Shown here one piece after another: positions 28,815 to 37,495 of a stretch of DNA of 64,000 nt (its first letter is position 1; the number at the start of each line of letters is the position of its first letter). The notes under the pieces are model-generated. The model saw only the letters and a list, made by a program, of their open reading frames with translations, did no database searches and had not been told where the DNA came from. This DNA comes from Intestinibaculum porci (lineage in GTDB: Bacteria > Bacillota_I > Bacilli_A > Erysipelotrichales > Coprobacillaceae). The DNA is taken from the NCBI RefSeq assembly GCF_003925875.1, contig NZ_AP019309.1:1178001-1242000 (forward strand). The letters are read 5' to 3'. Position numbers and translations under genes: made by a program.

Positions 28815-29738
28815 ATGGAAGATAAAACTACACAATTGTTCTGTGATTATTATGAACAATGGGTCAAAGTTTATAAAGAAGGAGCAATTCGCTCAGTAAC
28901 ATTACAAAAATACGAAATGACATTAGGATGGCTGAGAAAGCTGGTACCAGATGTCCGCATGTGCGATATGAATCGTATTACTTATCAGAAACTGATTAAT
29001 GACTATGCTTTATCTCATGAACGACAGACGACAATGGATTTCCATCATCAGATCAAAGGGGCTATTTTAGATGCTGTTGACGATGGCTACATTGAACGTG
29101 ATCCCACAAGAAAAGTTATTATTAAAGGGAAACCGCCACGAGATAAGAAAGTCAAATACTTAAACCAATTTGAATTACACACTTTGTTAAAAAGCTTAAC
29201 GCTTGGGGCAGAGATTAACTGGGATTGGTTTATTCTGTTAGTGGCGAAAACTGGTATGCGTTTTTCAGAAGCTTTAGCGATTACCCCAGAAGATTTTGAC
29301 TTTTCTCATCAGCTCCTCGTGATCAATAAGACATGGGATTATAAAGAAGGCACAGGATTTATGCCGACTAAAAATAAATCATCAGTTAGAAAAATTCAAA
29401 TTGACTGGCAGATTGTTGTTCAGTTTTCGGAACTGATTAAAGATTTACCAAGGAATGATCCTATTTTTGTCAAAGATAAACCTATTTATAACTCAACGGT
29501 TAATGATATTCTTGAACGTTATTGCAAAAAGTTAAATATTCCCGTTATTTCTATTCATGGATTGCGCCATACGCATGCATCTTTACTTTTATTTGCTGGT
29601 GTATCAATTGCTTCAGTAGCGAGAAGATTAGGGCATGCCAGTATGACAACAACGCAAAAAACATACTTACATATTATTCATGAATTAGAGAATCAGGATG
29701 TCGATATTGTCATGAGAGCAATGTCTAATTTAAATTAA
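28815..29738 (+). CDS. Tyrosine recombinase linked to the type I RM locus
   Basis: 307 residues from the ATG at 28815, which follows GGAGGA; the longer frame start at 28785 has no such site. The N-terminal core-binding domain (SAM-like, 1-105) is followed by a catalytic domain with Arg in TGMRFSEAL, HGLRHTHAS, GHASMTTT and Tyr in TYLHII. It resembles phage-type integrases often found beside hsdS genes, where they invert or exchange target domains. Here cassettes lie in direct orientation, so its substrate is not certain. It ends in a terminator at 29778. Confidence 0.88.
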   Translation: MEDKTTQLFCDYYEQWVKVYKEGAIRSVTLQKYEMTLGWLRKLVPDVRMCDMNRITYQKLINDYALSHERQTTMDFHHQIKGAILDAVDDGYIERDPTRKVIIKGKPPRDKKVKYLNQFELHTLLKSLTLGAEINWDWFILLVAKTGMRFSEALAITPEDFDFSHQLLVINKTWDYKEGTGFMPTKNKSSVRKIQIDWQIVVQFSELIKDLPRNDPIFVKDKPIYNSTVNDILERYCKKLNIPVISIHGLRHTHASLLLFAGVSIASVARRLGHASMTTTQKTYLHIIHELENQDVDIVMRAMSNLN

Positions 29739-29777
29739 TGACTGTTAATGACTTACCAGATGAGTTTAAGATTTATG

Positions 29778-29806
29778 AGAGAGCGGACACGCTCTCTTGT
29801 ACTTTT
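29778..29806 (+). terminator. Terminator of the RM operon
   Basis: AGAGAGCG / CGCTCTCT stem (29778-29785, 29790-29797), loop GACA, then a T-rich tail. It separates the recombinase gene from the SprT-like gene. Confidence 0.7.
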
Positions 29807-29820
29807 AGTGAAATATTTCG

Positions 29821-29861
29821 TATGTTCAATTTATTGAACATACGATGTGTTATCCTAATAT
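29821..29861 (+). promoter_or_regulatory. Palindromic operator and promoter of the SprT-like gene
   Basis: Perfect palindrome with arms TATGTTCAAT (29821-29830) and ATTGAACATA (29833-29842). TTGAAC inside it (29834-29839) can serve as a -35 with TAATAT (29856-29861) 16 bases on. A bound regulator would cover the -35. It is related to the site at 20528-20553. Confidence 0.65.
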
Positions 29862-29878
29862 GTGAAAGAAGGAATTAC

Positions 29879-30445
29879 ATGGAACATACAAATAATTTTG
29901 ATCATATTAGTGATAAGTATATTGATGAACTGAAATATTATGTGAAAGAAGCGGATCAAATCTGTGATGAGTTAAAGATGCCTGTAATGAAAGATATTAC
30001 CTGGTATACTTATCGGAAAAGAAGTGAATATGGCTGTTGTCATAGAATTGATGATAAGAAAGCGAATATTACGATTAATACAGTGTACTTTAAATATCAT
30101 GATCAAAGGACAAAAGAATATCTTTTAAGTACTATTATTCATGAGCTTATTCATACCATCAAAGGCTGTAATAATCATGGGGATCAATTTATGAAGTATG
30201 TAAACTTAGTGAATGATCATTATAAAAATCTTCATCTTGCGAAGAAAAACGGTTCTAAAATCTTACAAAAGGATGCAAAGTATATCTTTAAATGTCAGAA
30301 TTGTGGGCAGCTATTCTACTATGATCGTAAATGTCAGTTTGTCATTGATGTCCTAGAGAATAATGGGGATAATGTCCATATTTGTAGTGATGCAGCTCGT
30401 TATGGACAGCCATGGGGATTAGTGTTGGTGGAAAGGTTTCGCTAA
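29879..30445 (+). CDS. SprT-like zinc metallopeptidase-domain protein
   Basis: 188 residues from the ATG at 29879 (AGAAGGA upstream). Frames extending upstream to 29738 lack a ribosome site and cross the promoter. The SprT-like domain has the zinc-binding HELIHT and the third ligand region in NNHGDQF. A C-terminal zinc ribbon follows with FKCQNCGQLFYYDRK and a later Cys-His stretch. Eukaryotic Spartan proteins of this fold cut DNA-protein crosslinks; the bacterial role is not established. Its palindromic operator resembles that of hsdM, so it may belong to the defence locus. Confidence 0.85.
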   Translation: MEHTNNFDHISDKYIDELKYYVKEADQICDELKMPVMKDITWYTYRKRSEYGCCHRIDDKKANITINTVYFKYHDQRTKEYLLSTIIHELIHTIKGCNNHGDQFMKYVNLVNDHYKNLHLAKKNGSKILQKDAKYIFKCQNCGQLFYYDRKCQFVIDVLENNGDNVHICSDAARYGQPWGLVLVERFR

Positions 30446-30575
30446 TGCAAAAGGTCCACTAAGAGCCTTTTTATTATTAACCAAATGATGAGATTCTTCG
30501 TTTGATATAGGATGTAACTATAATGCATTGTAGTATTTACGTATTATACAAATAATGATTCTGGTAGTATACTCG

Positions 30576-30595
30576 TCCTTGTCAACAAGGAGGAC
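30576..30595 (+). promoter_or_regulatory. Hairpin that can cover the ribosome site of the methyltransferase gene
   Basis: TCCTTG / CAAGGA stem (30576-30581, 30586-30591) includes most of the AAGGAGG ribosome site (30587-30593). It could lower translation until melted or bound. The gene-free stretch 30446-30575 shows only a weak terminator-like AAAGG/CCTTTTT element near 30454-30475. Confidence 0.35.
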
Positions 30596-30601
30596 TTAAA
30601 G

Positions 30602-31713
30602 ATGAGTACAAATACACCATTTCGTTATGATTACGTAGGCAGTTTCCTACGTCCAGCAGAAATTAAGAAAGCCAGAGCAGACTATCAGGAAGGAAAGATT
30701 GATGCTAAGGCGTTAAGAGACATTGAAAATAAACATATTGAAACATTGATTCAAAAGCAGAAGGAAGCCGGTTATCATGTGATTACTGATGGCGAATATC
30801 GCCGTGCTTACTGGCATTTGGATTTCATGTGGGGATTCAATGGCATTGAACATATTGAATTAGAACATGGCTATTTCTTCCATGGGGAAGAAACGACCAA
30901 AGGCTCTATTGCCATTACCGGTAAGATTTCTGGAGAACATCATCCTTTTGTGGAAGATTATAAGTTTGTGAAACAGTTTGAAGATGATCAGGTGATTGCG
31001 AAACAGACCATTCCTGCTCCAGCCCAGATGTTAGCGGAATTATATCGTGGGGATAATACAAAGAATACAAAGAAATACTATCCTGATGAAGACGTATTGA
31101 TTGCCGATATTGCGCATGCCTATCATACCGTTTTGTTAGATTTATATAAAGCCGGCTGTCGTAATGTGCAGTTAGATGACTGTACATGGGGGATGATTGT
31201 CGATGATCGTTACTGGAATGCGAAAATGGGAGAAGGTGTCAGCATTGATGATGAAGCCAATAAGTATCTGAAGATTAATAACCTGGCTTTAGAAGATTTA
31301 CCGGATGATCTTATTGTCAATACCCATATCTGTCGTGGGAACTATCATTCCACTTATGCCTGCTCGGGGCTTATGATCGCGTTGCCCCGTATGTTTTTGC
31401 AAAAGAAAATGTACAGGCCTTCTATTTGGAATTTGATGATGAACGTTCAGGCAGCTTTGAAGCCTTAAAATATGTGCCTGAAGGGAAAAAAGTTGTGTTA
31501 GGCTTAGTGACAACGAAGAAATCATTGTTAGAAAGAAAAGAACATATTATTGCTCGTATTAAAGAAGCGTCACAGTATGTGCCATTAGAAAACTTATATT
31601 TATCACCACAGTGCGGTTTTGCCTCATGTGAGATTGGAAATAAGCTAACGGATCATGATCAGTGGGCGAAACTGGCATTAGTGAAGGAGATTGCTGAAGA
31701 AGTATGGGCTTAG
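30602..31713 (+). pseudogene. YxjG/YxjH-type cobalamin-independent methionine synthase-like protein, frameshifted
   Basis: Reading 30602-31369 and then shifting frame gives one continuous ~370-residue protein, the family's usual length. Zinc-binding residues of this MetE C-domain-like family are visible: His in NTHICRGNY, Cys in LSPQCGFASC. One G appears to be missing in the run at 31366-31369 (TCGGGGCTT where ACSG-AYDRV needs one more base). Unshifted, it stops at 31468 and loses the catalytic Cys. It may be a real mutation or an assembly error. Family members methylate homocysteine or related thiols. Confidence 0.82.
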
Positions 31714-31739
31714 ATCACCTTTTACAGGTGGTCTTTTTT
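31713..31739 (+). terminator. Terminator of the methyltransferase gene
   Basis: GATCACC / GGTGGTC stem (31713-31719, 31727-31733), loop TTTTACA, six T. Confidence 0.85.
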
Positions 31740-31778
31740 GCATGTGAGGACGTATTTTATGTAAGAAATGCCAAAAGA

Positions 31779-31806
31779 TTGAGACACTTTGCTCATTCAT
31801 TATAAT
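31779..31806 (+). promoter_or_regulatory. Promoter of the LytTR operon
   Basis: TTGAGA (31779-31784), 16-base spacer, TATAAT (31801-31806), 24 bases before the start codon. Confidence 0.75.
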
Positions 31807-31830
31807 AATAAGTGAAGGGAGGGATGAGAG

Positions 31831-32250
31831 ATGCGTATTCATATCATGTGTGAAGAAAGTGATCAGATCAAAGAAGAATTAAAGCAAGGTCATGTGACTT
31901 TTGATGAAGAAGCTGAATATCTGCTCATTAAGAAAGAAAATAATTATCTGGTGTTAAAAAATGAAATGATTGCTTTGACTGATATTGTTTATCTTGAATC
32001 TCTAGGTCATGAGATGATTATCCATATGCAAAATAATGATCTTCACCTCCGGATGCCGTTATATGAAATCAGTCGTTTATTAAATGATGATTTTTTAAAG
32101 ATCAGCAAGTCAGTGATTATCCGGAAAGATCAGATTATCCATGCCAAAGCCTATTTCTCATCCAAGTTTCAGTTAACGATGAGTAATGGGGACAAAGTTG
32201 ATGTGACAAGAACATATTACTACAAATTTAGAGAAGTCTTTGGATTGTGA
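31831..32250 (+). CDS. LytTR-domain DNA-binding protein
   Basis: 139 residues with no receiver domain. A short N-terminal part (1-40) is followed by a LytTR domain (about 45-139): IVYLESLGHEMIIHM, LYEISRLLNDDFLKISKSVIIRKDQI and a final RTYYYKFREVFG. Stand-alone LytTR proteins usually control neighbouring membrane-protein genes and are often held inactive by a membrane partner. The next gene, 10 bases downstream, encodes a membrane protein that could be that partner; this is inference. AGGGAGGG precedes the ATG. Confidence 0.9.
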   Translation: MRIHIMCEESDQIKEELKQGHVTFDEEAEYLLIKKENNYLVLKNEMIALTDIVYLESLGHEMIIHMQNNDLHLRMPLYEISRLLNDDFLKISKSVIIRKDQIIHAKAYFSSKFQLTMSNGDKVDVTRTYYYKFREVFGL

Positions 32251-32260
32251 GGTGAGCATC

Positions 32261-32974
32261 ATGTTAGAGACATTAACCAGAGAGTATATCATGACGATGG
32301 TCATCGTCGCTTTGGTGGTGGTAGCAGGGATTATTCTTTACTATCTCGGCTACAATCGGACCATTAATAAACGTATTACCACAATGCAAAAAGGAAAACA
32401 CTTGGTATCACCATTACGTCTCACCGAGATCTTAGTCGTGATGGGCTTACTGATCAGCGGTGTCTGCACGTATCGTTACGATAAAGCTTATAATAAGGCT
32501 TATGCCCAGATGGTTTATAACAGCAAAGGGATCTTTGATATGAATAAGATTGATGCCATTAATGCGCAGCATCAGTATGATGTCTATCATAAGGAGACAA
32601 AGTATGAAAAGATTACTTACTATGTCTTAAAATCTCATCAGTTTACATTAAACAGTTATCGTCCTAAAGTGTATATCACCTTTACCCCTAAAGATGATTA
32701 CAGTTATAGCTATATGACTTATCAGGTCAGGGAATTTAAAGAACGTCAGTACATCTTCTTTACCAATAGTTATAAAGAAGATCAGTATATGAGTTTTAGT
32801 ACCCGTTTAACAGGAACGACAGTACATTTAGAGATTGAACGTACATTATGGCGCAGAGGCGTGATGGAACGTCATGTCACAAAAGATAAAGATGGAGAAT
32901 CATTGTCTATGAAAGATGCATATTTTAAAGAAGCAGCGGGGAAAGAAATGATCACCCTCGCGGTTGCAGTGTGA
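32261..32974 (+). CDS. Membrane-anchored protein of unknown function (LytTR operon)
   Basis: 237 residues from the ATG at 32261, after GAGGTGAG. Two membrane helices (about 10-32, MTMVIVALVVVAGIILYYLG, and about 58-76, LTEILVVMGLLISGVCTY) are followed by a ~160-residue extracytoplasmic or cytoplasmic domain rich in Tyr and beta-like segments (SYRPKVYITFTPKDDYSYSYM). I do not recognise the family. Its place directly after a LytTR regulator fits an inhibitor or sensor partner, which is inference only. Confidence 0.65.
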   Translation: MLETLTREYIMTMVIVALVVVAGIILYYLGYNRTINKRITTMQKGKHLVSPLRLTEILVVMGLLISGVCTYRYDKAYNKAYAQMVYNSKGIFDMNKIDAINAQHQYDVYHKETKYEKITYYVLKSHQFTLNSYRPKVYITFTPKDDYSYSYMTYQVREFKERQYIFFTNSYKEDQYMSFSTRLTGTTVHLEIERTLWRRGVMERHVTKDKDGESLSMKDAYFKEAAGKEMITLAVAV

Positions 32975-32984
32975 GGTGAGTACG

Positions 32985-33563
32985 ATGAAGAAAAAGATTT
33001 TAGGTTTAACAGTCTTGTTTATTGTCATTATCGGTTTAGTCGCTGGTTATATGACTAAGACCAATATTAAGAAAACCGAAGATCCAACGATTACGGCTAA
33101 GGAAATGGAATTCCGTTTTAAATTACAGCACGCTACTGTAAAGGAATGGAAGAGCTTTGATGCTCATCATCCTAACTATCGCGCTCAGGTCAGCAAGAAA
33201 GGCAACTTTACTTGTTACAGCTATGTGAGTCGTGTTTATCATGAACCGCCTCACGATCCTTGGGTTATTACTTATATCATGACAAACAGTAAAGAAACCC
33301 CTTATTCATACTATGGCGTAAGCGCCCAAGGCGGCGCAGAATCGACGTTACTGGAAGGCTATAATAAGGTTTATAAAATCACTGTTGATAGTGATCGCTT
33401 GTCTCAAGGCGATTATCCTATCACATTTACCGCCGTTTCCCCAACGAAAAAAGAATATAAGAAAGCCTATGATGCAAATGAAGATGGTTATGATGAAGAT
33501 GGCAGTGAAGAACCGCATTTTAAAAATGCTCAGCACTTTACTGTCACATTAACAAGGAAGTAG
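32985..33563 (+). CDS. Exported protein of unknown function (LytTR operon)
   Basis: 192 residues from the ATG at 32985; the same GAGGTGAGTA-type ribosome site as the previous gene. One N-terminal membrane or signal segment (ILGLTVLFIVIIGLVAGYM), then a soluble domain. Its motif VKEWKSFDAHHPNY, then FTCYSYVS and DPWVITYIMTN, recurs in the broken gene at 33669-34293, so the two are paralogues. No known domain recognised. A terminator follows. Confidence 0.68.
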   Translation: MKKKILGLTVLFIVIIGLVAGYMTKTNIKKTEDPTITAKEMEFRFKLQHATVKEWKSFDAHHPNYRAQVSKKGNFTCYSYVSRVYHEPPHDPWVITYIMTNSKETPYSYYGVSAQGGAESTLLEGYNKVYKITVDSDRLSQGDYPITFTAVSPTKKEYKKAYDANEDGYDEDGSEEPHFKNAQHFTVTLTRK

Positions 33564-33570
33564 GATGGAA

Positions 33571-33597
33571 AGATCACCAGTTGGTGGTCTTTTTTTT
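33571..33597 (+). terminator. Terminator of the LytTR operon
   Basis: AGATCACC / GGTGGTCT stem with loop AGTT and eight T. Confidence 0.9.
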
Positions 33598-33668
33598 GCA
33601 CGAAAGTCGATTTAATTGTGATAGGAAATGGAAATATTTATAATGAGAGTAAGAAAGATGGTGATTTT

Positions 33669-34293
33669 ATGAAGAGAAAAGTAAGTTTGGCTATTGTCAT
33701 TATTTTGATCGTTGTGCTGGTTTTTACGCTTTCAATGAAAAAGACGCATAAAAGTGAACGAAAACCGACACCGCAAGGTTTGAACTTTACCATTGCCTCA
33801 GCAGGCGTGAAACAGGATGAGGAAAAGATCACGCATTTGCAGGGAGAACTCATTGGGAATAGTGATGCGTCAAGTATTAAGGAGTGGCAGAAATGGGATG
33901 CCTCGCATCCCCCATTATCAAAAGCGTAGGGTCACAAAAGGCGCTTTTACGTATTATATTTATGTTTTAACGCATGATGCGAAAAATCATCAGCCATGGC
34001 TTTATGTTTATATCATGAGCAAAGTTCAAAATAATGAAGTTTCTTCAGGGGTGGAAACGTATTGTGAAAGTTATCCATTAAAAAGTGCCCAAAGCAATAC
34101 AGTGGCTACAAAAAAGGTTGAACCCGTGATGAAGATGACTGCCAATAGTGTAAAGCTCAAGAAGGGAACATATGAGATCAAGCTGATGAGCGCTTTATTA
34201 ACAGCAGAAGAATATGATCATTATCAGGACGCAAGAACGTTTGGAAATGTACATAATAGTCAAAAAATTAAAATTGTCATTAACAAAGCTTAA
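33669..34293 (+). pseudogene. Frameshifted paralogue of the exported LytTR-operon protein
   Basis: Starts at ATG 33669 with a signal segment (VSLAIVIILIVVLVFTLSM). The frame breaks in the C run at 33909-33913, where one C is extra. Correcting it joins KEWQKWDASHP to HYQKRRVTKGAFTYYIYV, which aligns with KEWKSFDAHHPNYRAQVSKKGNF of the neighbour, and gives about 207 residues. Uncorrected, it stops at 33929. It may be a decayed duplicate or a sequencing error. Confidence 0.75.
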
Positions 34294-34308
34294 GGTATAG
34301 CGAGGGAA

Positions 34309-34322
34309 TGAAAACGCTTTAA
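34309..34322. promoter_or_regulatory. cre-like site upstream of the ZTP riboswitch
   Basis: TGAAAACGCTTTAA differs from the catabolite-responsive consensus TGWAANCGNTNWCA at one position. It lies just downstream of a weak promoter-like pair TTGTCA (34274-34279) / TATAGC (34296-34301), where CcpA could block the start of the purine transcript. Confidence 0.45.
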
Positions 34323-34417
34323 TGATGAAACGATCATAACCATGTGAAAAAAACAAAAAAAGATATATGGAATATAGCCAAATCGCCTTGTCAGATGCGC
34401 AAATCAATGATAAACTG

Positions 34418-34521
34418 ACTGTGTTATACAACTGGCGGAACGTGGAACTAACCACATGGAAGTATAATCTGAGAGAGTCGACCGTCTGGGCCATTGACCT
34501 GGATGAGTGGGCTCTTTTTTT
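34418..34521 (+). promoter_or_regulatory. ZTP (pfl) riboswitch
   Basis: The conserved pfl elements are in order: ACTGGCGGAACGTGGAAC (34430-34447), CCACATGG (34452-34459) and the 3' core ACCGTCTGGGCC (34481-34492). GGGCTC and a T run (34514-34521) follow as expression platform. ZTP/ZMP riboswitches sense a purine precursor that accumulates when 10-formyl-tetrahydrofolate is short and turn on folate one-carbon and purine genes. Here it precedes fhs and the purine operon, the typical setting. The exact terminator fold was not computed. Confidence 0.9.
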
Positions 34522-34538
34522 GATGATAGAGTTTTCAT

Positions 34539-34566
34539 TTGTTTAGGGCAATAAATAGGTTATAAT
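34539..34566 (+). promoter_or_regulatory. Promoter between riboswitch and fhs
   Basis: TTGTTT (34539-34544), 16-base spacer, TATAAT (34561-34566). It lies after the riboswitch T run, so transcripts from here would escape ZTP control. Confidence 0.55.
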
Positions 34567-34588
34567 GTGTTCAAGGAGGATCATAACC

Positions 34589-36259
34589 ATGTTAACAGAT
34601 GTAGAAATTGCACAAAGTACAGAAATGGAACCTATTAAAAAAGTCGCTGAGCGATTAGGGTTAAATGAAGATGATCTGGAATTATATGGCAAATATAAAG
34701 CAAAGATCTCTTTAGACACCATTTCGAAAGTGAAAGACCATGAAAATGGTAAACTGATTCTTGTGACGGCCATCAATCCAACACCAGCTGGTGAAGGAAA
34801 AACAACTACTATGATTGGCTTATCCCAGGCTTTAAATAAGATGGGAAAGAAATCAGTGGTCGCGATGCGTGAACCAAGCTTAGGACCTTGCTTTGGGATC
34901 AAAGGCGGCGCAGCCGGAGGGGGCTATGCCCAGGTTGTCCCAATGGAAGACATTAACTTACACTTTACTGGTGATATTCATGCGATCACAACAGCCAATA
35001 ACTTAATTGCGGCGATGTTAGATAACTCTATCCAGCAAGGTAATCCCCTTGACATTGATACCAGACAGATTGTCTGGAAACGCTGCGTGGACTTAAATGA
35101 CCGTGCTTTACGTCATATCGTTGTGGGTTTAGGCGGGAAAGCGAACGGTGTTCCTCGTGAAGATGGTTTCGACATTTCCGTTGCTTCAGAAGTTATGGCC
35201 ATCTTATGCTTAGCCACTTCTTTAACGGATTTAAAACAAAGAGCTGCCCGCATGATTGTGGCTTATAACCATGCTGGTGAACCAGTCACAGTTGATGACA
35301 TTCATGCGACGGGAGCGGTCACTCTCTTATTAAAAGACGCGATCAAACCAAACTTAGTTCAGACGTTAGACCATACGCCAGTATTTGTTCATGGCGGTCC
35401 ATTTGCCAATATCGCGCATGGCTGTAACTCTGTTATGGCTACAACCTTAGCAATGAAGCTGGGTGATTATGCGATTACTGAAGCTGGTTTCGGCGCTGAC
35501 TTAGGAGCTGAAAAATTCTTAGACATCAAATGTCGTCAGGCCAATTTAAATCCTGATGCTGTTGTCATCGTAGCCACGATTCGTGCCTTAAAGATGCATG
35601 GCGGGTTAAACAAAAAAGAATTAGACCATGAAGATTTAGAGGCTTTAAGCAAAGGCGTTGAAAACTTAAAGAAACATATTGAAAACATTCAGAAATATGG
35701 TTTACCATCAGTTGTAGCGATCAATGCGTTCCCAACAGATACTGACGCGGAATTACAGTTATTAAAGAAGACCTGTGAAGAAATGGGCGTCGATGTCGCG
35801 ATTTCTCAGGTTTGGGCGAAAGGCGCTGATGGCGGTCTTGAATTAGCAGAAAAATTATTAGACATCTTAGATACGAAAGAATCTCATTATCATCCGATTT
35901 ATGATCTTGATGCCCCAATCGATCAGAAGATTGAAACGATCGTCAAAGAGATTTATGGCGGTGACGGTGTGATCTTTACGAAGAAAGCGAAAAACAAATT
36001 AAAGAAACTGACGGCGCAGGGGTTAGGAAACTTACCAGTCTGCATCGCCAAGACGCAGTACTCCTTATCCGATGATCCAACCTTATTAGGTCGTCCAAGC
36101 GGATTTGAAGTGACGGTGAATGATTTAATTCCAAATACAGGTGCAGGCTTTATCGTTGCCATTGCCGGCTCAATTATGAGAATGCCAGGCTTACCTAAAG
36201 TTCCTGCTGCTGATAAAATGGATATCGATGAAGATGGAAAAATTGTAGGTTTATTCTAG
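34589..36259 (+). CDS. fhs: Formate-tetrahydrofolate ligase
   Basis: 556 residues from the ATG at 34589 (AAGGAGG ten bases upstream). It makes 10-formyl-tetrahydrofolate from formate, ATP and tetrahydrofolate. Visible are the ATP loop [35 protein letters not shown] (positions ~92-112) and [16 protein letters not shown]. The product is the formyl donor for PurN and the AICAR transformylase. It is first in the purine cluster, directly behind the ZTP riboswitch and 11 bases before purE. Confidence 0.96.
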   Translation: MLTDVEIAQSTEMEPIKKVAERLGLNEDDLELYGKYKAKISLDTISKVKDHENGKLILVTAINPTPAGEGKTTTMIGLSQALNKMGKKSVVAMREPSLGPCFGIKGGAAGGGYAQVVPMEDINLHFTGDIHAITTANNLIAAMLDNSIQQGNPLDIDTRQIVWKRCVDLNDRALRHIVVGLGGKANGVPREDGFDISVASEVMAILCLATSLTDLKQRAARMIVAYNHAGEPVTVDDIHATGAVTLLLKDAIKPNLVQTLDHTPVFVHGGPFANIAHGCNSVMATTLAMKLGDYAITEAGFGADLGAEKFLDIKCRQANLNPDAVVIVATIRALKMHGGLNKKELDHEDLEALSKGVENLKKHIENIQKYGLPSVVAINAFPTDTDAELQLLKKTCEEMGVDVAISQVWAKGADGGLELAEKLLDILDTKESHYHPIYDLDAPIDQKIETIVKEIYGGDGVIFTKKAKNKLKKLTAQGLGNLPVCIAKTQYSLSDDPTLLGRPSGFEVTVNDLIPNTGAGFIVAIAGSIMRMPGLPKVPAADKMDIDEDGKIVGLF

Positions 36260-36270
36260 AGGAGGAAAAA

Positions 36271-36756
36271 ATGAAAGTTGCGGTTATTATGGGATCAGCT
36301 TCCGATGCTGACAAAATGGAAGCTTGTATCTCAATTCTGAAAGACTATGGCGTTGACGTCAAAGTGCGGGCGTTATCCGCTCATCGTGCGCATGCTGCTT
36401 TAGCGGCGTTCGTCGATGAATGCAATAACGATGGCACGGATGTCATTATTACCGCTGCCGGGATGGCGGCTGCTTTGCCAGGGGTCGTTGCCAGCATGAC
36501 GGTTTTACCAGTCATTGGCGTACCGCTTAAAGCGGTCGCAACCGATGGCATGGATGCACTTTTAAGCATCGTCATGATGCCTAGCGGTGTACCGGTAGCG
36601 ACTGTTGCTATTAATGGCGGCAAGAATGCGGCTTACTTAGCTTTACAGATGATGGGGATCAAGTATCCGGAATTATCTGAAAAACTGAAAGCTTTCAGAA
36701 AGTCTCAGGAAGAGGCATGTCTGAAAACAAATGAAGAAATCAAGAATAAATATTAA
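36271..36756 (+). CDS. purE: PurE, N5-CAIR mutase / AIR carboxylase
   Basis: 161 residues, full length. Motifs are GSASDADKM at the N-terminus, SAHRAH with the catalytic His (about residue 41) and IGVPLKA. The usual second His of GAAHLPG is Ala (GMAAALPG). No purK lies in the cluster, so substrate (N5-CAIR or AIR plus CO2) is open. The start follows GAGGAGG. Confidence 0.93.
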   Translation: MKVAVIMGSASDADKMEACISILKDYGVDVKVRALSAHRAHAALAAFVDECNNDGTDVIITAAGMAAALPGVVASMTVLPVIGVPLKAVATDGMDALLSIVMMPSGVPVATVAINGGKNAAYLALQMMGIKYPELSEKLKAFRKSQEEACLKTNEEIKNKY

Positions 36757-36775
36757 TTTAAAGGGGTCAAAGAAA

Positions 36776-37486
36776 ATGGAAAAAGGTAAATTATTATACG
36801 ACGGAAAAGCAAAACAGGTTTATGCAACTGATAAAGAAGACGAAATTATCATGCATTATAAAGATGACGCAACTGCTGGTAATGGTGTAAAGCATGATCA
36901 GTTTGCTGGTAAAGGGGTATTAAACCATACCATTTCAGGGATTATCTTCGATATGTTAACCGAAGCAGGTATTAAGACGCATTTAATCAAGAAGTTAGAC
37001 GATCGTGACGATTTAGTGAAGAAAGTAAAAATCTTCCCATTAGAAGTTATTATCAGAAATATTACTACAGGTTCATTCTGTAAACGTACAGGCTGCCCAG
37101 AAGGCTTAGTTTTAGATGAACCAATCTTCGAAATCTCTTATAAGAATGATGAATACGGTGATCCATTAATCAATGAAGATCATGCCGTTGCGATGAAATT
37201 ATGTACGAGAGAAGAATATGCAAAGATCAAAGAAGAAACCTTAAAGATCAATGCATTATTAAAAGAATTTTTCTTATCATTAAACTTAAAATTAGTTGAC
37301 TTCAAAATTGAATTCGGTAAAACCGCTGATGGTGAAATCTTATTAGCTGATGAAATCTCTCCAGACTCTTGCCGTTTATGGGATGTCAATACAAACCAGA
37401 AATATGATAAAGATGTCTTCAGACAGGATATCGGTGACTTAATTGAAACTTACAAAGCAGTTTTAGCAAGAATGGAAAAGAAATAA
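36776..37486 (+). CDS. purC: SAICAR synthetase
   Basis: 236 residues from the ATG at 36776, after AAGGGG; the longer frame start at 36731 lies inside purE. It joins CAIR and aspartate with ATP to give SAICAR. The N-terminal LLYDGKAKQVYAT loop, LEVIIRNITTGSF and the C-terminal LADEISPDSCRLWD are hallmark motifs. Next in the operon is purM, nine bases on. Confidence 0.96.
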   Translation: MEKGKLLYDGKAKQVYATDKEDEIIMHYKDDATAGNGVKHDQFAGKGVLNHTISGIIFDMLTEAGIKTHLIKKLDDRDDLVKKVKIFPLEVIIRNITTGSFCKRTGCPEGLVLDEPIFEISYKNDEYGDPLINEDHAVAMKLCTREEYAKIKEETLKINALLKEFFLSLNLKLVDFKIEFGKTADGEILLADEISPDSCRLWDVNTNQKYDKDVFRQDIGDLIETYKAVLARMEKK

Positions 37487-37495
37487 GGAGTGCCT

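Noticed and set aside
34543-34902. 119-residue minus-strand frame over fhs
   Set aside because: Antisense shadow of the highly conserved fhs gene.
36271-36756. Class II (animal/Treponema type) PurE
   Set aside because: The loop is a variant of GAAHLPG and not the AGRSNGLG type; it remains closer to class I.
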